Shown: one piece after another, positions 1-8,378 of the stretch
How the letters are laid out: every line of letters starts with the position of its first letter
Position numbering within the stretch: the first letter of the stretch is position 1
Origin: Bacteroidota bacterium
GTDB taxonomy: Bacteria; Bacteroidota; Bacteroidia; Palsa-965
Direction: 5' to 3'
DNA: 64,000 nt
Assembly (NCBI GenBank): GCA_006218065.1
Contig: VBWE01000001.1
Location: forward strand, 75,099-139,098
Translations under genes and position numbers: made by a program
Notes under the pieces: generated by a model
The model's database searches: none
The model's input: the letters and a program-made list of their open reading frames with translations, nothing else
Told to the model about the DNA's origin: nothing

Positions 1-2
1 CC

Positions 3-1496
3 ATCGCCGCGATGCTTTTCGACAGCGTGGCTTATAAAGCGGTTGTCTCCAACGGCCTGGTGCTCGATAAAGAAGGAAAGAAAATGAGCAAGCGTCTCGG
101 CAATGCCGTTGATCCGTTTGCCTGTCTCGATAAATACGGTCCCGATGCCACGCGCTGGTATATGATCACAAGCGCCGCACCCTGGGAGAATCTGAAATTC
201 AACTGGGATAATATCAAAAATGAAAAAGGCGAAATCGTCGACGGAAAATCGGACGCGATCGTGGATGTGCAGCGCGGTTTTTTCGGGACGCTTTATAATA
301 CGTACCAGTTTTTCGCACTCTATTCCAACATCGACGGCTTCAGTTATGCGGAGCCCGATGTACCGATGAAAGACCGCGCGGAAATAGATCGCTGGATTTT
401 GTCGGAACTGCATTCGCTTATCAAAACGGTTGATGCGGCCTATTCGGATTATGAACCGACCAAAGCGGGAAAAGCGATCGAGTATTTCCTGGACGAGCAC
501 CTGAGCAACTGGTACGTGCGTTTATGCCGCCGCCGTTTCTGGAAGGGCGAATACTCGCAGGATAAAATTGCGGCTTACCAGACGCTTTATACCTGCCTGG
601 AAACGCTGGCTTTGCTGGCTTCGCCGATTGCGCCGTTTTTCATGGACCGGCTTTTCAACGACCTGAACAAGGTAACGGGCAGGCACAAGGCCATTTCCGT
701 CCACCTGGCCGATTTCCCGGTTGCGGACGAAACGATGATTGACAAAATGCTGGAAGAGCGCATGGAAATGGCCCAGCAGGCCGCTTCACTGGTGCTTTCG
801 CTGCGCAAAAAGCTCAATATCCGCGTGCGGCAACCCCTGGCGCGCATCATGGTACCGGTGCTCGATACCCATTTCCGGGAGCAGCTGGACCTGGTCAAAA
901 ACCTTGTTTTGAGCGAGGTGAACGTCAAAAACCTGGAATACATCACCGAAACGGGCGTATTTGTCCGGAAAATCAAGCCCGATTTCAAGGCGCTGGGGCC
1001 GCGGGCGGGCAAGCAGATGAAGGCGGTTGCGGCGGCGGTAACGGCTTTTTCGCAGGCCGATATCGCCCGGCTGGAAGCCGACGGTTTTTATGACCTGCAG
1101 CTGCCGGAAGGCCCGTTCCGGCTGGGTTTGAGCGATGCGGAGATCACCTCGCAGGACATCCCCGGGTGGGAAGTGGCTTCGCAGGGTCGGCTTACCGTAG
1201 CCCTCGATACGGCGATCAGTCCCGAACTGAAAGATGAAGGCATTGCCCGGGAACTGGTGAACCGTATTCAGAACATCAGGAAAGACAAGGCTTTCGACGT
1301 TACCGACAAAATAGCGGTGAAGATCAAAGCAAATAATTTCATCGAATCCGCTGTAAATAATAATTTCAATTATATTTGCTCGGAAACTCTTGCAGTCACG
1401 CTCGAACTGGTCAGCGAAATTCCTAATGACGACGCTGTTTTCGTGGAGGTTGACGAAGAGATAAACACACTCGTAAAAATTACCAAATACAACTAA
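3..1496 (+). CDS. ileS: isoleucyl-tRNA synthetase, C-terminal part (5' truncated by window)
   Basis: C-terminal portion of the cytoplasmic enzyme that charges tRNA-Ile with isoleucine. The frame is open to the left edge (codons from base 3), so the HIGH motif and editing domain lie outside. Seen here: the class I KMSKS signature as KKMSKRLGN near the start, then the helical anticodon-binding region (DRWILSELHSL, NWYVRLCRRRFWKGE) and a long C-terminal extension with RELVNRIQNIRKDKAF. No C-terminal zinc-finger cysteine cluster is visible, which fits the eukaryote-like IleRS type common in Bacteroidota (family knowledge). It ends 14 bp before the H1-like gene; ileS, DksA-like gene and lspA are often neighbours in this phylum. 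Confidence 0.97.
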   Translation: MAAMLFDSVAYKAVVSNGLVLDKEGKKMSKRLGNAVDPFACLDKYGPDATRWYMITSAAPWENLKFNWDNIKNEKGEIVDGKSDAIVDVQRGFFGTLYNTYQFFALYSNIDGFSYAEPDVPMKDRAEIDRWILSELHSLIKTVDAAYSDYEPTKAGKAIEYFLDEHLSNWYVRLCRRRFWKGEYSQDKIAAYQTLYTCLETLALLASPIAPFFMDRLFNDLNKVTGRHKAISVHLADFPVADETMIDKMLEERMEMAQQAASLVLSLRKKLNIRVRQPLARIMVPVLDTHFREQLDLVKNLVLSEVNVKNLEYITETGVFVRKIKPDFKALGPRAGKQMKAVAAAVTAFSQADIARLEADGFYDLQLPEGPFRLGLSDAEITSQDIPGWEVASQGRLTVALDTAISPELKDEGIARELVNRIQNIRKDKAFDVTDKIAVKIKANNFIESAVNNNFNYICSETLAVTLELVSEIPNDDAVFVEVDEEINTLVKITKYN

Positions 1497-1510
1497 AACA
1501 CACCTGATCC

Positions 1511-2071
1511 ATGGCAAAGAAGGCAAAGAAAGCAGCTAAAAAAGCGGCTAAGAAGCCCGCCAAGAAAGCCAAGAAGGCAGCTCCGAAGAAAAAAGCGGCT
1601 AAAAAAGCAGCGCCCAAGAAAAAAGCAGCTCCTAAAAAGAAAGCCGCTAAAAAGGCAGCGCCGAAAAAGGTGAAAAAAGCGGCGAAAAAGGCAGCTCCCA
1701 AGAAAAAGGCGGCGCCGAAAAAAGCGGCTAAAAAAGCAGCTCCGAAGAAAAAAGCAGCTCCTAAAAAAGCAGCGAAAAAGGCAGCTCCCAAGAAAAAAGC
1801 AGCTCCTAAAAAAGCAGCAGCCCCAAAAAAGGCCGCCGCTCCAAAAAAGGCAGCAGCTCCCAAGGCGCCCGCAGCTCCTAAAAAAGCGGCGGCTCCGAAG
1901 AAACCGGCAGCTCCTAAACCGAAACCGGAACCTGTTGTTGAACCCATGATCCCCGCGGATGAACCGATCCAGGAAGCAGCCCTGGACATGGACATGGAAG
2001 AAAGCGACAGCGAGATTGCAGATGACCCCGAAGGCAGCACTGAAACCGGTGGCGCTTTCGATCATTTCTAA
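1511..2071 (+). CDS. lysine/alanine/proline-rich histone H1-like protein
   Basis: 186 residues. The first ~135 are almost wholly built from KKAAPKK/AKKAAPKKKA units, like the C-terminal tail of eukaryotic H1 and the bacterial Hc1/Hc2/AlgP type proteins, which bind DNA through charge. The last ~50 residues switch to an acidic tail (EPVVEPMIPADEPIQ, MDMEESDSEIADDPE). No folded domain is seen. Start ATG at 1511 follows ileS by 14 bp, so the two are probably cotranscribed. The same repeat units occur in the N-terminus of the next gene, suggesting exchange or duplication between the two. Nucleoid or nucleic-acid binding is inferred from composition only. The strongly repetitive DNA makes length variation and assembly error possible. 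Confidence 0.85.
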   Translation: MAKKAKKAAKKAAKKPAKKAKKAAPKKKAAKKAAPKKKAAPKKKAAKKAAPKKVKKAAKKAAPKKKAAPKKAAKKAAPKKKAAPKKAAKKAAPKKKAAPKKAAAPKKAAAPKKAAAPKAPAAPKKAAAPKKPAAPKPKPEPVVEPMIPADEPIQEAALDMDMEESDSEIADDPEGSTETGGAFDHF

Positions 2072-2097
2072 GATCCGTTTCCAAGAATTTATTTTTT

Positions 2098-2826
2098 ATG
2101 GCTAAAGCAAAAAAGACCACTGCAAAAAAGGCGGTGAAGAAGGCTGCTGCTCCTAAAAAAGCAGCACGTCCCGCTAAAAAAGCGGCACCGGCAAAAAAAT
2201 CAGCTCCGAAAGCAAAAGCAAAACCGGCAGCGAAGAAACCTTCGAAACCGGCGCCAAAGCCCGCAGCTAAAAAAGCAGCTCCCGCCAAAAAAGAGGTGAA
2301 AAAAGCAAAACCGGCCCCGGTGAAAAAACCAGCGGCAAAACCGGTTGCTGCCAAAGCCAAAACCGCCCCGGTGGCCGGAAAAAACGAACCGAAATTTATG
2401 CTGAAGAAACCAGAATACGCTAAGAAGCCGGCTACACCGGCAAAAGAAGATAATCGCCCGCGCTATAACGATTCGGAATTAAAAGAATTCAAAGTGCTTA
2501 TCCTGGGTAAGCTGGAAGAAGCCACCCGCGACTACGAATTGCTGAAAGCTACGCTTTCGCATAAAGATGATCACGGCACCGACGATACTTCACCGACTTT
2601 CAAATTACTCGAAGACGGATCGGACGTACTTTCAAAAGAAGAAACAGCACACCTTGCAGCGCGCCAGGAAAAATACATCCAGAACCTGCGCAACGCCCTG
2701 CTCCGCATCGAAAACAAAACGTACGGGATCTGCCGCGTTACCGGCAAGCTCATCCCGAAAGAACGCCTGCGCAGCGTACCGCACGCTACGCTCAGCATTG
2801 ATGCGAAACTCGAACAGTACAAGTAA
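2098..2826 (+). CDS. TraR/DksA-family protein with H1-like N-terminal tail
   Basis: 242 residues in two parts. Residues 1-115 are lysine/alanine/proline-rich, like the preceding protein. Residues ~120-242 form a DksA-like module: a coiled-coil helical pair (LILGKLEEATRDYELLKATL, ARQEKYIQNLRNALLRIE) and the C-terminal YGICRVTGKLIPKERL / PHATLSIDAK segment. DksA-family proteins bind RNA polymerase in its secondary channel and tune transcription initiation. Only one of the four zinc-ligand cysteines remains (GIC); the others are T, S and A, as in many Bacteroidota relatives, so the finger is probably zinc-free. A terminator follows at 2918-2957. It probably belongs to the ileS transcription unit. 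Confidence 0.88.
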   Translation: MAKAKKTTAKKAVKKAAAPKKAARPAKKAAPAKKSAPKAKAKPAAKKPSKPAPKPAAKKAAPAKKEVKKAKPAPVKKPAAKPVAAKAKTAPVAGKNEPKFMLKKPEYAKKPATPAKEDNRPRYNDSELKEFKVLILGKLEEATRDYELLKATLSHKDDHGTDDTSPTFKLLEDGSDVLSKEETAHLAARQEKYIQNLRNALLRIENKTYGICRVTGKLIPKERLRSVPHATLSIDAKLEQYK

Positions 2827-2917
2827 GCATCTCTCTAAAAACTTCGCATCTATTCGTTGGGCTCCGCCTCAATCTGCTTTGTTTTTAGAAATGTTTTAAG
2901 GTTTAACAATCTTTCTC

Positions 2918-2957
2918 AAGACCCGCTTTTGTGAAACACACGGAGGCGGGTCTTTTT
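2918..2957 (+). terminator. rho-independent terminator after the DksA-like gene
   Basis: Stem AAGACCCGC (2918-2926) with GCGGGTCTT (2946-2954), followed directly by a T run. It lies 92 bp after the DksA-like stop and just before lspA, so lspA needs its own promoter. Confidence 0.8.
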
Positions 2958-2960
2958 GCT

Positions 2961-2968
2961 TATTTTTG
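2961..2968 (+). promoter_or_regulatory. -7 box TATTTTTG for lspA
   Basis: Matches the Bacteroidota sigma-A -7 consensus TAnnTTTG, directly after the terminator. The GTG of lspA begins only 4 bases later, so the transcript may be leaderless. No clear -33 TTG element is seen. Confidence 0.5.
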
Positions 2969-2972
2969 GCCC

Positions 2973-3674
2973 GTGAAAAAACACGCCCTGCTTACCCTGG
3001 CTTTGGTCTTCATCGTCCTGCTCTTCGACCAGGCGCTGAAAATTTATGTAAAGACGCATTTCCGCCTGGGAGAAGAATACCATGTGTCGGGCGATTGGTT
3101 CATCATCCATTTCACCGAGAATCCCGGCATGGCTTTCGGCCTGGAGCTGGGCGGCGACTGGGGAAAAATGGCCCTGAGCATTTTCCGCCTGCTGGCCGTT
3201 ACCGCGATCGGTTATGCCGGCTGGCTGCAGATCAAAAAAGGAACGAGTCGTTTGATGCTGGTTTGTATCGCGCTGATTTTCGCCGGGGCCCTCGGCAATA
3301 TTATCGACAGTTGTTTTTACGGGATGATGTTCAGCGAAAGCGATTATTTCGAAGCGGCGAAATTCATGCCTGCCGAAGGCGGTTACGCCGGTTTCCTGCA
3401 CGGCCGCGTGGTCGATATGTTTTACTTCCCGGTAATCGAAGGGCATTTTCCCGGCTGGTTCCCGTTCTGGGGAGGCGAAGAATTTATTTTCTTCCGCCCG
3501 GTATTCAACGTGGCCGATGCTTCGATTTCCGTCGGCGTGATCCTGCTCATCATTTTCCAGAAACGGCTTTTCGGAAAGAAGAAAGAAACGAAAGAGGAAA
3601 AAGCGGAAGAAAAACCTGCTGAAACACCTGCACCGGAAACGCCGCAGGATCCCACTGCAGAGCCTGCACAGTAA
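2973..3674 (+). CDS. lspA: lipoprotein signal peptidase (signal peptidase II)
   Basis: Integral membrane aspartic protease that removes signal peptides from prolipoproteins after lipidation. The GTG at 2973 is chosen (233 residues, MKKHALLTLALVFIV...); the in-frame GTG at 2931 lies inside the upstream terminator loop. Four membrane helices are apparent. Catalytic aspartates are in GNIIDS and in FNVADASI. Between them is a longer loop (FYGMMFSESDYFE ... FPFWGGEEF) typical of Bacteroidota LspA, and the protein ends in a charged K/E/P-rich tail. The many lipoproteins in this window (gldH, 17426, 20696, 39394, 40978, 56063, 56469) would be its substrates. Confidence 0.95.
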   Translation: MKKHALLTLALVFIVLLFDQALKIYVKTHFRLGEEYHVSGDWFIIHFTENPGMAFGLELGGDWGKMALSIFRLLAVTAIGYAGWLQIKKGTSRLMLVCIALIFAGALGNIIDSCFYGMMFSESDYFEAAKFMPAEGGYAGFLHGRVVDMFYFPVIEGHFPGWFPFWGGEEFIFFRPVFNVADASISVGVILLIIFQKRLFGKKKETKEEKAEEKPAETPAPETPQDPTAEPAQ

Positions 3675-3692
3675 CCGCACGCCATATTCAAT

Positions 3693-3727
3693 AACAGGGC
3701 CAGCTATGTAAAAAAGCTGGCCCTGTT
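3693..3727. terminator. bidirectional terminator between lspA and the convergent secreted-protein operon
   Basis: Perfect 13-bp stem AACAGGGCCAGCT / AGCTGGCCCTGTT with a short AT loop, followed by TTTA on the plus side and A/T on the other. It separates two convergent genes. Confidence 0.85.
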
Positions 3728-3760
3728 TTATTCCGGGCGACCGGGAATACTACGAAGAAA

Positions 3761-6700
3761 TTACTGTTTGACGATCCGGCTCATGGTACTTTTTTCGCCA
3801 CGGATAATCCGTACCAGGTACACGCCGTTTGCATGGCCTGACAGATCGACGATTTGCTGCAAACCTCTTGCATTATTCACGGCAGCGATTTCATTACCGA
3901 TCAGGTCATAAACGATTACGTTGTAAGCCATCATCGGATCGTCGCTGAAACTGATCGTGAAAGCTCCGTTGTTCGGATTCGGGTAGATGGAAATTCCCGG
4001 ATCAGGGGAGACTTCATTATTTACAGCTTCCGGTTCAATCCGCGCCCCGGCGCAGATGGCGGGAAAATTCTGCACGCCTTTCAGGTAATAATACCCGCAA
4101 ATACTTTCATAGGTTTCGGAAGTCAGTCCTGTACCGACAGAAGCAGGAATATGATCAACTGCGAACATATTTGATCCTCCTCCTGCAGTCCCCTCGAACT
4201 TGAGCACGAAGCCGGACCCGAGACCAAGGAATGTTTTTCCGTTTATCGGCACCAGGCTGGAAACAGATGTGCGGAAATTAGCATAGCCCTGCATATGCGT
4301 CGCAAAACTGCTGTTGTGCGTAACAAAACCGGTCGAGGTTTCATCCAGGTTAAACATATACGCTCCTGTACCGCCCGTGCTGTTTACTTTTAATACTTTA
4401 CCGTTCCTGAAACCAAAAACGGTCGATCCGCCCAGGTATTCAATTGCCGTGACACCATGCCCGTTTCCGAAGTTCTGACTTCCGAGCAGGAAGCTGGTAT
4501 ATGCGGAATTATGCACCTGGAACCCGTAACCGGCCGGATCTACATTGAACAGGTAATGTCCGCCGCCGGCAGTTCCGCTCACCTTCATCATGCGCCCGTC
4601 ATCAAAGCAGACAAACATTTCGCCGCCGATCTTGGTCATGTTTGTCACATATGAATTACTGAAACGATGGTCGCCATAGTAATACGGATAACCCGCGTTC
4701 TCAAATGCAAAAGAAGACGAGCTGCTGTATTCACTGATGCCAAACATATTATTCCCGCTTCCATCCTGGCGGATCAGTTTAAGAACTTTACCGAAACCCG
4801 GGAAGTTGCGCGTGGAAACGAACAGGAAACCGTCGATGAAACTGACATTGGAAATCCAACCCTTGAAATCCGCGTCACCTACGTAATAGCTGGTGCCGCT
4901 TGTAACGGCAGAAAATGTATTGCTTGTTCCATTGGTTTCATTTATTCCAAACAAGTTCTGTCCGCTGCCTCCCGCCCCGGCAACCTTCAGCATTTTACCA
5001 TTTTGCCCGATGAAGATGCCGATCTCAAATCCTTTGTTGAAGCTGAGAAACAGGTTGCCCGAAACGGATGTCAGATCGACAATGCCGTTTTTAAACTTGT
5101 GACTTCCGACGTAGTAACTTGTCCCGCCGCTTGTTGCCGTAAACGTTCCGTTGCTGTGCTCATCGATCCCGAACATGTTTTCCCCGAGACCTCCTGTGCC
5201 CTGAACTTTGAGTATGCGTCCGTCGGCAAAAGCGATAAACGTAAATCCTCCCAGGTATTCCACATCGGTGATATCGTGTCGCGGAATCGTAACGAGCGGG
5301 TTGTCGAAACGCTGGTACCCGACCAGGTAATAAAGTCCGTCGTCGAGCACATCGCCTCCCCCGACCACGCCGTATTGTGTGGGACAAAAAAGGCCGGGAT
5401 TATCTTCCCGTACTCCGAACATATTCTGCCCGACGCCGCCTTCTTCACGGACTTTAAAAATGGTGAACGGTGTGACAATCAATAACTCATTGGGAACAAA
5501 AGAATAAACCTTATAGAGCTTATCGTTTATTTCCGGGAAAGGCCGGGCTTCATCTCCGCCCGAAGAACATACAGAACAAACCTGGCTGTTGTTCTCTCCT
5601 TCGCAGGATATTGCTTTAAGGGACGGATCGATGGAAGCATTAAAGTTTGCTCCCGCGAGCACCGTAAAACCCGGCATCAGGTTTACTGTATTTCCTGCAA
5701 TGAACCGCACATTGGCGTTCCGGTACGGCAATGCCTGGTTGAAATCATTGTCGTTTTTTATCGTATAGCTGTTCTGTGCCGTAATCGTATTTTCCGCAGC
5801 AAAGTTTTTTTCGTCATACTCGGTATAACTTTGCTTTACAATGTTTGACACAACTAAATCTTCCGGGCGGATATACTGGTAAGAACTTCCCAGGTAAGCC
5901 GGCGCATGCAGGTTATACATGTTAAAGTAGAGCAGGTAATCCAACCCGTTCAGTTCGGATGAATATACAACATAGCCGTTCGGTCCTCCCAGTACACGCC
6001 CACCGGCGTTGCTCCATTCATAGTTGAGATTATAGGCGTTGTTTCCGTCGCATGGTGCGGAGTTGATCATGCATTCATAAACGGATCCGGGCATCAGGCA
6101 GGGCGTTCCGAACAACATGGCATGCAGCATGGGCAAATGTGTCGCCATCACGCTATGTCCCTGCACATATTCTTTTTCGCAGCGTGACCGGATAGTCGCC
6201 TGGGTGCTGGTGCTGCCCCATGGATTCCCGATCGCTGCAAGAGTCAGTACTTTAAAATCTTCCCATGGAGAGATCGGTGGAGGAGACGTCATAAAGACAT
6301 TCCAGGCTGAAACACTTGCCGCTACAACAGGGTCTGCACCATAATGCGTTCCGAAATACAATGTTGCAGCCGCAGCATTAAACCCCGACTGGATCTGGCT
6401 GTTGGCCATAGCGAAACCGTATGAGAATCCCAGTACATTCGCTCCTCCATCCGAACAATTAGGGGAACTGTTCTCCCAGAAAACGCCCCAGGCACAATGC
6501 CCGGTGACCGGGTTTATAATATTCCAGTTGTTGATTTGCATCCAGGTCACTATGCGGTTAGCACAGTTTTTGGCTTCCTGCGCGAAGCTGATCTCCCCGT
6601 CCGAGAAAAAAGTGCCCAGGTAATGGTCGGAAGCGGGTACATATTTTGCAACAAGAGCAAACCCGATCAGGAGTTGAGTTGCCTGGTCCAGAGATTCTTC

Positions 6701-7315
6701 TGTCGGACCTAATTGCTGGCCGGAATCCGAGAGTTTTTCGTAAATGTTTTCTGAAAACCCCGAACTCGCTTTCTTAGCGCGTTTTCCGTCGGGCGCAGGG
6801 ACAAGGCTGTTATTGAGATGGTTTTCAACGAGGTTTCCGTTATATACCTGGTGAAAGAAACCGGTATCCACATCATCGCGGATAAAAAAACCGTTCAGAT
6901 CGGAAGCGTGCGGCACGTATCCCGTATTGCCGCTGTACTCGCGCTGCCAGTAATACTCGGCCATTTTATCCAGGCGGTTGAAGGTTTCCAGTGCGTAATA
7001 AAGTTCCTTCGCTGCGGTTGCCGTATTCTGCCCGTTTACCTGGAGCAGCCGGTATTCCGTAGCCAGCATGCCGATATAATACCCGAGCTCGATCGTTTCA
7101 TCGTCCCACGCAAGTTCGCTTGCGCCGTCCCTTCCGCGGGATGCCGGGAGACTGCAACCCATGCAGTTACCGGGAACAACGGCATTTTTCAGCCGCTCCC
7201 GGTATTTCCAGTATTTTTCCAGGTTGATCTGCGGAGCCTGCGCGTAGGATATTTGAAACAAACAAACTGCAACGATTGCCAGCAGCCATCGTCGCAAAAA
7301 AGAAACATGGTTCAT
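3761..7315 (-). CDS. large secreted T9SS cargo protein with seven GGxGxNMF repeats
   Basis: 1184 residues. Signal peptide MNHVSFLRRWLLAIVAVCLF...YAQA. Residues ~30-500 look like a helical/toroid-like extracellular domain with tryptophan- and tyrosine-rich stretches (AEYYWQREYSGNTGYV) that I cannot assign. Around 530-575 is a 3-coathanger-type stack (NTVNLMPGFTVLAGANF). Then about seven copies of a ~60-residue unit carrying KVxGxGGxGxNMFGxxE and YYxGxxxF occupy residues ~620-1080, probably a propeller or solenoid. The C-terminus is a type A T9SS sorting domain (ISIYPNPNNGAFTISF ... NGVYLVRI). The start lies 11 bp after the stop of the upstream secreted protein, so they form an operon. Function unknown; surface or secreted. 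Confidence 0.85.
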   Translation of the reverse strand: MNHVSFLRRWLLAIVAVCLFQISYAQAPQINLEKYWKYRERLKNAVVPGNCMGCSLPASRGRDGASELAWDDETIELGYYIGMLATEYRLLQVNGQNTATAAKELYYALETFNRLDKMAEYYWQREYSGNTGYVPHASDLNGFFIRDDVDTGFFHQVYNGNLVENHLNNSLVPAPDGKRAKKASSGFSENIYEKLSDSGQQLGPTEESLDQATQLLIGFALVAKYVPASDHYLGTFFSDGEISFAQEAKNCANRIVTWMQINNWNIINPVTGHCAWGVFWENSSPNCSDGGANVLGFSYGFAMANSQIQSGFNAAAATLYFGTHYGADPVVAASVSAWNVFMTSPPPISPWEDFKVLTLAAIGNPWGSTSTQATIRSRCEKEYVQGHSVMATHLPMLHAMLFGTPCLMPGSVYECMINSAPCDGNNAYNLNYEWSNAGGRVLGGPNGYVVYSSELNGLDYLLYFNMYNLHAPAYLGSSYQYIRPEDLVVSNIVKQSYTEYDEKNFAAENTITAQNSYTIKNDNDFNQALPYRNANVRFIAGNTVNLMPGFTVLAGANFNASIDPSLKAISCEGENNSQVCSVCSSGGDEARPFPEINDKLYKVYSFVPNELLIVTPFTIFKVREEGGVGQNMFGVREDNPGLFCPTQYGVVGGGDVLDDGLYYLVGYQRFDNPLVTIPRHDITDVEYLGGFTFIAFADGRILKVQGTGGLGENMFGIDEHSNGTFTATSGGTSYYVGSHKFKNGIVDLTSVSGNLFLSFNKGFEIGIFIGQNGKMLKVAGAGGSGQNLFGINETNGTSNTFSAVTSGTSYYVGDADFKGWISNVSFIDGFLFVSTRNFPGFGKVLKLIRQDGSGNNMFGISEYSSSSSFAFENAGYPYYYGDHRFSNSYVTNMTKIGGEMFVCFDDGRMMKVSGTAGGGHYLFNVDPAGYGFQVHNSAYTSFLLGSQNFGNGHGVTAIEYLGGSTVFGFRNGKVLKVNSTGGTGAYMFNLDETSTGFVTHNSSFATHMQGYANFRTSVSSLVPINGKTFLGLGSGFVLKFEGTAGGGSNMFAVDHIPASVGTGLTSETYESICGYYYLKGVQNFPAICAGARIEPEAVNNEVSPDPGISIYPNPNNGAFTISFSDDPMMAYNVIVYDLIGNEIAAVNNARGLQQIVDLSGHANGVYLVRIIRGEKSTMSRIVKQ

Positions 7316-7326
7316 GACATTCAGGA

Positions 7327-8214
7327 TTAGTCGTTAGATTTCCGGAGAGTTTCATTTTCCTTGCGAAGTTCATTGACCTGTTTTTGCAGATCGATCAGGT
7401 ATAACGTAAGCTCTTCTACTTTCTGCAACAGGGCGCCGCTCATTTCGCCTGCATCGATGCCGGTTTGTGCAACCTGGCTTGCAGAAGGAATGTTCGGAAG
7501 ATGACGCTCGCGTTTAACGAACAACTCGACATCCTGCAACGGCATGAGTGTATATGTACTGTCGAAAACAAAATCGGGCCAGTTGCTGCGAAGCTTCACG
7601 GTAATTTCTTCGGCAATAATTTTTCCTTTTACGGCAAGCTGGTAGCCAGCCGGCACATACGAATCGTTGATTGAAATACCACCTCCTGCAAGGAAACGCA
7701 TTCTTTGTACCCCGTTTGTTTTGATGGCAAAATCGAAATTGTTCAATGTGCCGATGAACCGGTTATTGTTGCTCACCACATTGCCGAACGTTTGCCAGTA
7801 AGGAGAATATGTCGGCGTGGTCGGGCATGGGTTCGTATTGAGAATCGCCTCGGCCGCAACCTCATCGAAAGCCTGCACCAGTCCCTGGCCGCTGACGGCC
7901 AGCAGCTGGTAACAGTCGCTGGCCAGTTGCACGACCGGGCCCGTAAAACCAAAACTTCCGGCCCGGACGGTGCCGGATATTCTTGCATTTCCATCCACGA
8001 CAAGATCCTGCTGAACTCTCATGGAATCGCGGACGAGAACGGTACTGTCGATCACGACCCTGCCGCAGACCTGCAGTTTTTCCTGCGGTGAACTGGTGCC
8101 TATGCCTACATTTCCGTTGGTCGGCAGCAAATTCGGCGATGTGGTTTGTTGCGAATACAGCGCGGTAGTTGCAAACAATAAACTGAAGTTTAAAATGAAT
8201 GTGGATCGGTTCAT
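7327..8214 (-). CDS. secreted tail-fibre-like protein with coiled-coil C-terminus
   Basis: 295 residues. Signal peptide MNRSTFILNFSLLFATTALYSQ. It begins with the phrase NGNVGIGTSSPQEKLQV, a repeat unit typical of tail-fibre-like and endosialidase-chaperone-like surface proteins in Bacteroidota. The C-terminal region WPDFVFDSTYTLMPLQDVE ... HLPNIPSASQV ... GIDAGEMSGALLQKVEELTL is the well-known conserved tail of this family and ends in a leucine/glutamate coiled coil (LIDLQKQVNELRKENETLRK), probably for trimerisation. It is first gene of a two-gene operon with the 1184-residue protein, with 11 bp between. Role unknown; an extracellular fibre or appendage component is inferred. Confidence 0.82.
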   Translation of the reverse strand: MNRSTFILNFSLLFATTALYSQQTTSPNLLPTNGNVGIGTSSPQEKLQVCGRVVIDSTVLVRDSMRVQQDLVVDGNARISGTVRAGSFGFTGPVVQLASDCYQLLAVSGQGLVQAFDEVAAEAILNTNPCPTTPTYSPYWQTFGNVVSNNNRFIGTLNNFDFAIKTNGVQRMRFLAGGGISINDSYVPAGYQLAVKGKIIAEEITVKLRSNWPDFVFDSTYTLMPLQDVELFVKRERHLPNIPSASQVAQTGIDAGEMSGALLQKVEELTLYLIDLQKQVNELRKENETLRKSND

Positions 8215-8325
8215 GGTCTTGTAGAATTAGTTTATATGCTAAAATAACCCCATGAAACCCGGTTCCTGAATTGAAGTAACGTACGGTCAGGAGATGTAAG
8301 GAACGGCTGCTGCCATGTAACGAAA

Positions 8326-8357
8326 GGCCCGGCACCGAAAATTTCGATACCGGGCCC
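8326..8357 (-). terminator. terminator-like hairpin after asd
   Basis: Near-palindrome GGCCCGGCACCGAAA / TTTCGATACCGGGCC, followed on the minus strand by TTTCGTT. It lies 22 bp beyond the asd stop and is a plausible intrinsic terminator for asd. Confidence 0.6.
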
Positions 8358-8378
8358 GGACCATAACGTACTTGTTTT

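Noticed and set aside
1480..2360. Long minus-strand phenylalanine/alanine/leucine-rich frames opposite the H1-like genes
   Set aside because: Pure complements of the lysine/alanine codon repeats (AAG/GCC to CTT/GGC); low complexity and no start context.
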